A program made the position numbers and the translations under genes. Below, one piece after another: positions 37,486 to 45,637 of a DNA stretch of 64,000 nucleotides; within the stretch, counting starts at the first letter, position 1, and every line of letters starts with the position of its first letter. The stretch is from positions 124,001 to 188,000 of the forward strand of contig NZ_VOJI01000001.1 of NCBI RefSeq assembly GCF_007923445.1, given 5' to 3'. This stretch comes from Puniceibacterium confluentis (GTDB taxonomy: Bacteria > Pseudomonadota > Alphaproteobacteria > Rhodobacterales > Rhodobacteraceae). A model generated the notes under the pieces. That model was not told where the DNA came from. It searched no databases and was given only the letters and a program-made list of their open reading frames with translations.

Positions 37486-39510
37486 TCAGCGCAGTTCCAG
37501 CGACACCCGGTCCGACGCGCCGGTGGCGTCGATCACCGACAGGATGGTGAAACCGGGCCCTCCGGTGGGAATCAGCAGGTCGGACCGGCGCCGGTTGGCG
37601 GCGACGACAGCGCCGTCGCGCAGGACCGTGAAGGGCGCCGTGCCATCGCGCAATTTCAGGGGAATGCCGAGGGAGTTGGCCTCGAGCAAGGCGCCGTCCG
37701 GGGGAAAGCGGATCGACAGTTTCGCGGCGCGGCCTTGTGGCCCACCGAACCGTTGCAGCGGCAAGGGCAGTGCGCCATTGGCGACCATCAGCGTATCGGC
37801 GGGTGGTGCCGGCAGCGGCACCGGCCGGGGGCGGACCCGGCCCAGCACCTCGAACAGCAGCGGCGCGGCGGCGTCGGCCCCAAAGGCACCGGGCACCGGT
37901 GTGCCGTCCGGCCGGCCGATCCAGACTCCGGCCACATAGCGGCCATCATAGCCCAGGGCCCAGGCATCGCGATGGCCGTAGGACGTGCCGGTCTTGAACG
38001 CCACCCGCCCGCGTGGCCCGGCGTTCGCCGGGGGCGGGATCCCGGCGAGGATGTGCCCGACCTGCCAGGCGGCGCGCGGACCAAGAACCTGGTTGCCGGC
38101 GACCGGCGCCGCGCCGCTCCAGCGCAGAGGTGTGGCGCGCCCGCCCTGGGCCAGCATGGCATAGGTCTGCACCAGGTCCTGCAGGCTGAGCCCGACGCCG
38201 CCGAGGCTGACCGCCAGGCCCGGCACGCCGGAGGGCAGTTGCGGGCTCGCACCGGCGCGGCGCAGGGCATCCATCACATGCGCGGGCCCCAGCGCTTCGG
38301 TCAGGCGCACCACGGGAATATTGAGCGAGAGTTGCAGCGCTTCGCTGACGCGCACCTCGCCGCGGAACAGCCTGTCAAAGTTCTGTGGCGCATAGGTGCC
38401 GAACTGCACCGGCGTGTCCGGGATCAGCGTCTCGGGATGTGCCAGACCACGGTCAAAAGCCAACCCGTAGACCAGTGGCTTCAGCGTCGAGCCGGGCGAG
38501 CGCAGCGCCTGCGTCATGTCGACAAACCCCTGGCCGGGAGTGGCGGCGTAGTCGGGTGAGCCGACCGAGGCAAGGATCTCACCCGTTGTGTGATCCGCCA
38601 CCAGCAACGCCAGCGACAGGCGGGCATCCCGACCCGCCATATGTCGCCGCGCCAGATCCTCCAGCTGGCTTTGCAGGTCACGATCCAGCGTCGTGATCAC
38701 CCGAGCGCCCCCCAGTGACAACGCCCGGTCGGCCAGATGCGGCGCAAGCTGTGGCACCGCGCGGCGCATTGTGGGACCAGGGTCGCGGCGTGCGGCCTGC
38801 ACCGCCTCTGCGCTCAGCACTCCGGCGCGGGCCATGCGCGCAAGCACCCGGTCGCGGGCAGTGCGCGCGGCGTCGGGAAAGCGGTCCGGGCGGCGGGATT
38901 CCGGTGCCTGCGGCAGGGCAACCAGCAGAGCGGCCTCTGCCGGAGTGAGGCGGCGCGGTTCCTTGCCGAAATACGCCAGTGTGGCCGCCCGCAGACCTTC
39001 GATGTTGCCGCCATAGGGTGCCAGATGCAGGTAGAGCGACAGGATCCGGCCCTTGTCGAGCTGTCGTTCCAGCGCCAGCGCCACCCGGGCCTGTCTGAGT
39101 TTGCCAGTCCATGACCCGGTGCCGCTGTCCTCAAGCAGGCGTGCCACCTGCATGCTCAGGGTCGAACCGCCGGACAGGATTTCTCCCTGCAACAGGGCCT
39201 GAAGCCCGGCCCGCAGAATGGCGCGGGGGTCCAGTCCGTTGTGTGTGGGGAACCGTCTGTCCTCGTAGGCCAGCAGCATGGTGACAAACAGCGGATCGAC
39301 GGCCTCGGCCGAGACCTGCATCCGCCAGCGACCGTCTTCTACGGTATAGGCGCGCAGCAGCGCGCCGTTGCGGTCGCGCACCTCGGGAGAGGTGGCGATC
39401 ACCAGCGGCGGCAGTCCGGTGGTGTCGATCCAGGTGTCGATCCCGTCACGCAGTGCCGCGCCGGACCACAGGGCCAGAAACAACGCCGAAAGGCCGTGCC
39501 TAAGGCGCAT
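37486..39510 (-). CDS. pbpC: Penicillin-binding protein 1C (bifunctional)
   Basis: 674 residues. N-terminal membrane anchor (MRLRHGLSALFLALWSGAAL), glycosyltransferase-51 domain with YEDRRFPTHNGLDPRAILRA and SGGSTLSMQVAR, transpeptidase domain with SxxK in GSTLKPLVYG, SLNIP and KTGTSYGHRDAW, and a C-terminal BiPBP_C domain of about 80 residues. The ATG at 39510 overlaps the upstream gene by 11 bases. Third gene of an A2M-glycolipid-binding-pbpC operon; PBP1C and bacterial alpha-2-macroglobulin form a known periplasmic pair in which the A2M traps proteases and PBP1C repairs peptidoglycan. Confidence 0.93.
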   Translation of the reverse strand: MRLRHGLSALFLALWSGAALRDGIDTWIDTTGLPPLVIATSPEVRDRNGALLRAYTVEDGRWRMQVSAEAVDPLFVTMLLAYEDRRFPTHNGLDPRAILRAGLQALLQGEILSGGSTLSMQVARLLEDSGTGSWTGKLRQARVALALERQLDKGRILSLYLHLAPYGGNIEGLRAATLAYFGKEPRRLTPAEAALLVALPQAPESRRPDRFPDAARTARDRVLARMARAGVLSAEAVQAARRDPGPTMRRAVPQLAPHLADRALSLGGARVITTLDRDLQSQLEDLARRHMAGRDARLSLALLVADHTTGEILASVGSPDYAATPGQGFVDMTQALRSPGSTLKPLVYGLAFDRGLAHPETLIPDTPVQFGTYAPQNFDRLFRGEVRVSEALQLSLNIPVVRLTEALGPAHVMDALRRAGASPQLPSGVPGLAVSLGGVGLSLQDLVQTYAMLAQGGRATPLRWSGAAPVAGNQVLGPRAAWQVGHILAGIPPPANAGPRGRVAFKTGTSYGHRDAWALGYDGRYVAGVWIGRPDGTPVPGAFGADAAAPLLFEVLGRVRPRPVPLPAPPADTLMVANGALPLPLQRFGGPQGRAAKLSIRFPPDGALLEANSLGIPLKLRDGTAPFTVLRDGAVVAANRRRSDLLIPTGGPGFTILSVIDATGASDRVSLELR

Positions 39511-40060
39511 GCTGCACCTCCCACAGCCCGGGATAATGGGTGACAAAGCCGTGTTCGTTCACCCGCAGCTGTGTGGCATGGCCGGTCTGTTCGGCGTGGT
39601 ACTGGACGATGTGTCCACGCTGGCGGGTGTAGGTCTGGTCCAGCGGCTCGACCGCGCCGGTCGGCACCCGCAGCCAGGCAGCCCGGCAGGGCAGCCGCCC
39701 GATCTGCGGCAGGCGGCGCAGCGGCATGAGGTTGGTTGCCGGGGTGAACCCGAGGTCGATGTCGGTGGCCCCGGCGACCTGAGGTTGCAGAATGCCGTTG
39801 ACCTGCCACGCCGCCCCGGTGCGCACCACCCGCAGGGCAACCCGGGTTTCGCCATGGGTGCCGGTGATGTCGGCACTGTTGGTGGTCCAGTCCGGGCCGC
39901 AGCGGATCACATAGTCCAGAGCCGCCCAGCCCAGGTCGTCGTGAAACCGCGCATGGCCGACCAGCATCCAGCCGCCATCCAGATGGGTCAGGGCGCAGTT
40001 GTCTTCGCCACCGCGGTCCAGCGCACGCCAGCGCATCCGGCTGATCACTGTACCGCTCAT
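39500..40060 (-). CDS. Putative glycolipid-binding family protein
   Basis: 186 residues, no signal peptide. The N-terminus RMRWRALDRGGEDNCALTHLDGG and the LDYVIRCGPDWTTN segment match the PF06475-type putative glycolipid-binding family. Function unproven. Start 40060 is chosen as the first ATG past the A2M stop; it overlaps pbpC at its end. Insertion between the A2M and PBP1C genes makes a three-gene operon. Confidence 0.75.
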   Translation of the reverse strand: MSGTVISRMRWRALDRGGEDNCALTHLDGGWMLVGHARFHDDLGWAALDYVIRCGPDWTTNSADITGTHGETRVALRVVRTGAAWQVNGILQPQVAGATDIDLGFTPATNLMPLRRLPQIGRLPCRAAWLRVPTGAVEPLDQTYTRQRGHIVQYHAEQTGHATQLRVNEHGFVTHYPGLWEVQHAP

Positions 40061-40070
40061 TCCGTCCCCC

Positions 40071-43000
40071 TCATTCGGCAATGTCCAGCGTACCGGTTCC
40101 GGTCCAGGCGCGATATTGCGGGCGATACATGTCCTCGACCGATGCCGCGGGATGGTGAAAACGACCCGGAGACACGGCGCGCACGACATAGGCAAGCTGG
40201 AACGGCTCGGCCGACTGCCAGTCGACGGCCGCAAGGAAGCGGTCGGCACGGAACTCGACAGTGCGGGTCTCTGCCGGTTCCAGCCAGCCCAACGCCCGGA
40301 TGTCGCCTGCCCGCAACAGGTTCGGGTTGTCGATCTCGAAGCCTGCGGGCAACGGATCGTTCAGCATCAGCCGGGCGCCACCGTCCTCGGCCGGACGCAC
40401 GGTCAGCACTGTCACCAGCCGGTCGCCGGGTGTGACCGGGCCGGACAGCGGATCGCCCTGCATTGTGTAGTAGGCCCGTTCGATCGCGTAGCCATAGCCG
40501 CCCGCCGGGGCGGGCAGATCGGGGACACCCAGGGTGGTCAGGGTAATGTCGGTTGGCGCGTCCGAGGCATTTCTGATGTCCTGCGGCTGGATTGTGTCAC
40601 CGGACAGCCGCCGGATGAAGGGTCCGGCCACCGGCGCGCCGTCGACGGTCAGCCCCGCCACTGACGGGTCCTGCACAAGCGCGTGCGCCGCCAGCAGGGA
40701 CCAGCTCTGCTCCTGGGTCGAAAGCGGACGGTCCGCCGCCGCGAGTTGCGCCGCCAGCGCGTCTCGGTTGACCGCCGTGCTTCCGGATTCGGCCGCCAGA
40801 GCCAGCAGACCGGCGGCATCGCGCAATGCAGTGCCGTAATCGGTGCGGTAGACCTGTGTGTCCGGGCGGGAGTCACCCGACAGCCGTTGTGCGGCTTTTG
40901 CGAACAGGAGATCGGCGCGGGTCTGATCGCCATAGCTGGCCAGCGCCGCGCCCATCTGCGCCAGCGCCAGCGGGGTGGCAAAATCATCCGCCTTGGTATC
41001 GCCATAATAGCGCAGATCGCCCATCACCGCCTGCCCCTCGCGGGCCAGTACCATCAATGCATAGGCGATGTCCTCGCCGCCCTGATCGAAATCTGCGGCG
41101 TAGGAGATGCGGTTGCGCAGATTGTCCAGAGCCGCTGCGAAGGCAATGTCGGCCACGTCGTGACCCGCACTCCGTGCCCGACTCAAGAAGTCGGTGACAT
41201 AGGCATCCAGCCAGAAGTCGCCGGACTCGGCGGCCCACAGGCCAAAGGCGCCGTTCGCGGCCTGTCGCGTCAGGATTCTGGTGATCGCCTGCTCGATGCG
41301 GCTGCCCAGCGTCGCGGTTGTGCCCAGACCCATCGCCTCGGCCAGGTCGGACAGATACAGCAGCGGCAGGGCCTGCGAGGTCACCTGTTCGGTGCAGCCA
41401 TAGGGATAGCGGTCCAGCGATGCCAGCAGACCCGGAGCGTCGAACCGCGCCAGCGGCCCGGCGGACAACAGCGCCGTCGCGGTATCGCGGCGCAGCCCGT
41501 CGAAGACATCGCCGTTCAGCACGAAGGTCTGCCCCGGGGCGAGCGAAAACCGCCGGGTTGTCGCCACCGGGGGGTCGTTTGCCCGCACACCCAGGACAAG
41601 GGTTTTGACCAGCTGCGTGCCGTCGGGTGTGGTCAGGGCCACCCGGATGGTATGGTCGCCGACGTCCGGGGCGGTAAGCGGCACCTGCAGTCGCGCCGTG
41701 CCCTGTTGTGTGACGTCCACCCGGGCGGGGAGCGCAGCCGCGTCCAGCGTCAGGCCCGGGGCTGTGATCTCCAGTTCCATTGGTCCGGTCGGCCCCTTGG
41801 CATGGACGATCTCCAGCAACAGCCGCGAGCTGTCGCCGGGCGCCATGAACCGCGGCAAGCTGGCGTTGACCACCACCGGGTCGCGCACCAGTACTTCCCG
41901 GCTGGACTGACCGACAGCCGTGGGGGACCAGGCGACCGCCATCAGCCGCACCGTGCCGTTGAACTCCGGGATGTCGAAACGGATCTCTGCGCGCCCGTCC
42001 GCAACGGCAACCGGCCCCGAGAAAAAGGCCACCAGCTGCTCGGTGGGTGGCGGACTTTGCAGCCGCATCTGCGCCGAAGCATCGCCGCCTGACCTGACCT
42101 CTCCCATTGCGCCATTCATTCCGTCGATCAGCCGCCCGTACAGGTCACGGATTTCGACCCCAAGCCGCCGCTGGCCAAAGTAGTGCGCCGACGGATCGGG
42201 TGACTTGAACCCGGTGAGGTTCAGAATGCCCAGATCGACAGCCGCCAGCGTCACATAGGCCTCCTGTCCCGGCTGAAGACCATCCACGAGGACCGAGGCC
42301 TTCAGTGGCGCGCGCGGCGCCGACTCGTCGGCGGTTTCAATCGACACTTCCAGCTTGCGCGCGCCCGGATCGATCAAGGCATGTGCCAGGCCCAGACTGC
42401 GTGCCGGGTTCTGTCCCGCCGCCACATCCATGGGCCGGATCACCTGCGCCGTGACATAGGCGCCGGCGCCCCATTCGTCGGTCACCGGAAGCCGGATCAG
42501 GTTTTCGCCCTCCACCACTTCGACAGCCTGCATCGCGATGACATGGTTGCTCAGCACCGATACCAGCGCATGACCGGCATAGCGCGGCACAATGCGCAGG
42601 GTTGCCGTCTCCCCCGGCCGATACCCGGGCTTGTCCAGCGACAGGTCCAGCGTGTCGGGCGTCGCGGCGGCATCGGCGGGGGCATACCAACCCGCATCAA
42701 ACCCGACGGACGTGGCAACGTGGCCGCCGTCCAGACTCTCGACCAGCAATTCGTACTGCCCCCAGTCAACCGCCTGTGCCAGCGCCACTGGCGCCGCTCC
42801 GAGAGTGACTTTGCCCGATGCGACCTGGGTCCGGGTTGTGACGGGTTCCCAGTTCCAGTTGCCGTACAGCTGATACCATTGATACCGGGTCTCGACCCGG
42901 TTCAGCGTCCATTGTGCCTGCATTGCCACCGGGGTCAGGTCCGGGCCGATGGCCTGCACCATGAACTGCGCTTCGGCGCCATTGGGCACCACCTGGTCGA

Positions 43001-45506
43001 ACAGCGGACGGATGCCGATCATCGGCTGCAGGGGCGCAAGCGGACGGGTGAGGCTGCGTTCCACCGGGCGGCCCGAGCCTTCGGACAGCCGCAGGATGAT
43101 TTCGGCACTGTAGGGACGACCCGCGGTAATGTCTGCTGCGTCGGGCAGGGGCAGGGCGATCTGCGCCGCACCCTGTACATCGGTGCGCAGATCCCCGGGC
43201 AGGCTGCGGGTCTGAATGTCGCTGTCGGCGTCATGCAGGCCAAACCGGTAGCCGGGAAAGGCCTCCAGAGTGTCGCGGGCCGACAGCCGCACCTCGCCCT
43301 CGATCGGCAGATCCGCACCCGGCGCACCGAACAGATACCGCGCAGAGACTTCAAGCGGCGGTGGCGCGGCAGAACGGATCGCGCCCTCGGGCAGGGTCAG
43401 ATCAAAGTCGATGCGTTCGGGAACAAAATCTTCGACCAGCAGGGTCCGGTCGGCCAGGGCGGGGGCGGTGACATCGCCATGGACCGCAAGGTGCCAGGTG
43501 CCGCGCGGCACCGAGGCCGCCAGCGGCAGGCTGAACACATGCCCGCCGGCCACACCACGGGCGGACAGGGTACGGGAATGTTCGACGCCGTCGGGTCGGG
43601 TCAGGATCGCGGTCACCGGCAGACCGTCGATGGCCCGCAGATCGGAATCCCGCAGCAGCGAGGTGGCGTGAACAACATCTCCGGCCCGGTAGGCCCCGCG
43701 GTCGGTGGTGAGAAAGGCGTCGATCGGCCCCGCCGGTTCGCGCCCCTCGACGCCACGGTCTGACAGGTCGAAAGCCGGATCGCTCAGTGACAGGAAGGCG
43801 AGGTCCCTGTCCCCGTCGCGCACCACGACAAGCGCGGGCGCGGCGCCGTCGGTGCCACGGGCAAGGCCGGGATCAAACCGGGCCATGCCGTCGGTGTCGG
43901 TCTGCGCCACGGCCAGTTCGCGGTTGGACCGCGACACCAGCGTCACTGTCAGTCCGGCCAGGGGCCGGGCATCCGCCAGGCTGCGGGCAAAAACATGCAA
44001 GCCGTCCGCACCGGACAGGGTGGCCAGACCGATGTCGCTCAGCACGAACCACTGGGTCGCGCCCGGATCCTCGTAGGGATCCGCACCCTTTATGCGCGCG
44101 CTCAGCGCATAGATGCCGGGGTCCTGGTCCCGCAGAACCGCGCCCAGCGGCAACCGGGTCGTCATATCGGCATTCAGACTGTTCTCGACCTCTCCGACGC
44201 CGGTCCAGATCTCTTCGGCCAGATCGCGCTGAAAGAAATCCAGCTCGTATTGCCCCAGCGGACGGCCAAAATAGGTGTCCTGCATCGTCCGGACCAGATT
44301 GCGGTCACTGACCCGCGACAGGGTCAGAAGCACGGAGTCAAGGTTCACCGTCTCGATCGGCAATCCGGCATCGGCCGAACGTGGCAGCACATAGGCGCGG
44401 CCGGGAAAGCGGACCGAAGGGCTGCGGTCACGCACGTACAGCGTCACCGGAACGTCGCGGGTCAGGGCGTCTCCCTCGGCCGAGGGCAGGCCGGCGCGGA
44501 AGGTCAGGGCGTAGCGCTCTCCGTGCGCGACACCGTCAATGCAGATCTGCCGCTCGGAAGGCTGCACCACCAGTCGCGGATCCGGAAGGCGCACAAACGG
44601 CGCGTAGTCGAGTCCGGCCTGAACCAGCGGCTCCGAGAACTCGGCGCAGATCCGCGGCGCGGCACTGTCCGCCGCGACGGTCGTTTCCACGATCCGGAAG
44701 CCGTATTTGCCGATGGCCTCGTCCAGCAAAGCGGTCACGTCGGCGCGCGGCTGCAGGCTTTCGGCCAGTCGCAGCGCCGGTATCATCTCGCGACCCCGCT
44801 CCAACGGCTCCAGCGTCCGGGCCAGGGCCACCAGCGCACTGACCCGGGCGGCGGTGGTTTCGGCCCGCAGATAGGCGTTGACCGCTGCCAGTTCCGCCCG
44901 GAGGCGCAGCTCGTGCCCGTCTCCGCTTTCGGTCCCGTCGGCGAGGCTTCCGGCCAGATGCGCATATTCCAGCCAGTGATCGGGCGCATCGCTTTGAGCC
45001 AGCGCGGCGCCGATCCAGTTCATCGCATCCCGGATGTTGCCCTGCGCCGCCTGATCCCGCGCCGCCTGCAAAAGCTGTTCGACGCTCCATTCGCCCCCGG
45101 CATGGCGCGCCGCCAGCGCGTCGGCCTCGGCACGGGCCTGGATCAGATCGGCGGCCTCCAGAAATGCCAGATCCTGCGCCCGCAATGCCGCTTGCGACAG
45201 CACCGTTGACGATGTGGGCAACACCTGAGCCGAGACAGCGCCGTCATAGGGCTGGCGGTCGCGAACGGTGGATTTGGGAAAACAGGCGCGCGACCGGCTG
45301 TTGAAGGTAAAGGCGTTGCAGCCTGCGTCGTTCAGGCAAACCCTCTGGCAGGCGTCCAGCGTGGTGTCGAACAGAGGTTGCAGGTCAGCCCCGTAGAAGT
45401 CCACGTCCCGGGTCATCACCAGCCGCCGCTCGGGAACCGGATCCTGTGCGATCGCGGGCGCAGGACCCATCATCACAAGCATGAGGGCTGTAAGGACGCG
45501 ACGCAT
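40071..45506 (-). CDS. Alpha-2-macroglobulin family protein with thioester (YfhM-like)
   Basis: 1811 residues. Signal peptide to about residue 20; a PAN/Apple-like cysteine region follows (DACQRVCLNDAGCNAFTF, about 30-95); then repeated MG domains, a bait-region part, and the thioester motif CTEQ at about residue 1371 (YPYGCTEQVTSQALPLLYL), followed by an alpha-helical toroid. The reactive Cys-Gln would covalently trap periplasmic proteases. No lipobox is seen, so it is probably soluble. GGGAGGA lies before the ATG at 45506. Upstream of the glycolipid-binding gene and pbpC in one operon. Confidence 0.92.
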   Translation of the reverse strand: MRRVLTALMLVMMGPAPAIAQDPVPERRLVMTRDVDFYGADLQPLFDTTLDACQRVCLNDAGCNAFTFNSRSRACFPKSTVRDRQPYDGAVSAQVLPTSSTVLSQAALRAQDLAFLEAADLIQARAEADALAARHAGGEWSVEQLLQAARDQAAQGNIRDAMNWIGAALAQSDAPDHWLEYAHLAGSLADGTESGDGHELRLRAELAAVNAYLRAETTAARVSALVALARTLEPLERGREMIPALRLAESLQPRADVTALLDEAIGKYGFRIVETTVAADSAAPRICAEFSEPLVQAGLDYAPFVRLPDPRLVVQPSERQICIDGVAHGERYALTFRAGLPSAEGDALTRDVPVTLYVRDRSPSVRFPGRAYVLPRSADAGLPIETVNLDSVLLTLSRVSDRNLVRTMQDTYFGRPLGQYELDFFQRDLAEEIWTGVGEVENSLNADMTTRLPLGAVLRDQDPGIYALSARIKGADPYEDPGATQWFVLSDIGLATLSGADGLHVFARSLADARPLAGLTVTLVSRSNRELAVAQTDTDGMARFDPGLARGTDGAAPALVVVRDGDRDLAFLSLSDPAFDLSDRGVEGREPAGPIDAFLTTDRGAYRAGDVVHATSLLRDSDLRAIDGLPVTAILTRPDGVEHSRTLSARGVAGGHVFSLPLAASVPRGTWHLAVHGDVTAPALADRTLLVEDFVPERIDFDLTLPEGAIRSAAPPPLEVSARYLFGAPGADLPIEGEVRLSARDTLEAFPGYRFGLHDADSDIQTRSLPGDLRTDVQGAAQIALPLPDAADITAGRPYSAEIILRLSEGSGRPVERSLTRPLAPLQPMIGIRPLFDQVVPNGAEAQFMVQAIGPDLTPVAMQAQWTLNRVETRYQWYQLYGNWNWEPVTTRTQVASGKVTLGAAPVALAQAVDWGQYELLVESLDGGHVATSVGFDAGWYAPADAAATPDTLDLSLDKPGYRPGETATLRIVPRYAGHALVSVLSNHVIAMQAVEVVEGENLIRLPVTDEWGAGAYVTAQVIRPMDVAAGQNPARSLGLAHALIDPGARKLEVSIETADESAPRAPLKASVLVDGLQPGQEAYVTLAAVDLGILNLTGFKSPDPSAHYFGQRRLGVEIRDLYGRLIDGMNGAMGEVRSGGDASAQMRLQSPPPTEQLVAFFSGPVAVADGRAEIRFDIPEFNGTVRLMAVAWSPTAVGQSSREVLVRDPVVVNASLPRFMAPGDSSRLLLEIVHAKGPTGPMELEITAPGLTLDAAALPARVDVTQQGTARLQVPLTAPDVGDHTIRVALTTPDGTQLVKTLVLGVRANDPPVATTRRFSLAPGQTFVLNGDVFDGLRRDTATALLSAGPLARFDAPGLLASLDRYPYGCTEQVTSQALPLLYLSDLAEAMGLGTTATLGSRIEQAITRILTRQAANGAFGLWAAESGDFWLDAYVTDFLSRARSAGHDVADIAFAAALDNLRNRISYAADFDQGGEDIAYALMVLAREGQAVMGDLRYYGDTKADDFATPLALAQMGAALASYGDQTRADLLFAKAAQRLSGDSRPDTQVYRTDYGTALRDAAGLLALAAESGSTAVNRDALAAQLAAADRPLSTQEQSWSLLAAHALVQDPSVAGLTVDGAPVAGPFIRRLSGDTIQPQDIRNASDAPTDITLTTLGVPDLPAPAGGYGYAIERAYYTMQGDPLSGPVTPGDRLVTVLTVRPAEDGGARLMLNDPLPAGFEIDNPNLLRAGDIRALGWLEPAETRTVEFRADRFLAAVDWQSAEPFQLAYVVRAVSPGRFHHPAASVEDMYRPQYRAWTGTGTLDIAE

Positions 45507-45581
45507 GAAAATCCTCCCGGAACAATCAGCGTATGGTGGCATGGCAGCCAAGGCCCGCGCAACGATTCCCGCCGGGCCGGC

Positions 45582-45597
45582 TTAAACACTTATTCAC
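45582..45597 (+). promoter_or_regulatory. CtrA-like half-conserved site upstream of hybrid kinase
   Basis: TTAA-N7-TTCAC lies about 40 bases before the kinase ATG and differs from the TTAA-N7-TTAAC consensus at one base. It is in the 131-base divergent gap with the alpha-2-macroglobulin gene. Confidence 0.3.
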
Positions 45598-45637
45598 CCT
45601 GTCCGCGCAAAAGTGCGCCTATGTGGCGGAGAGTGGC

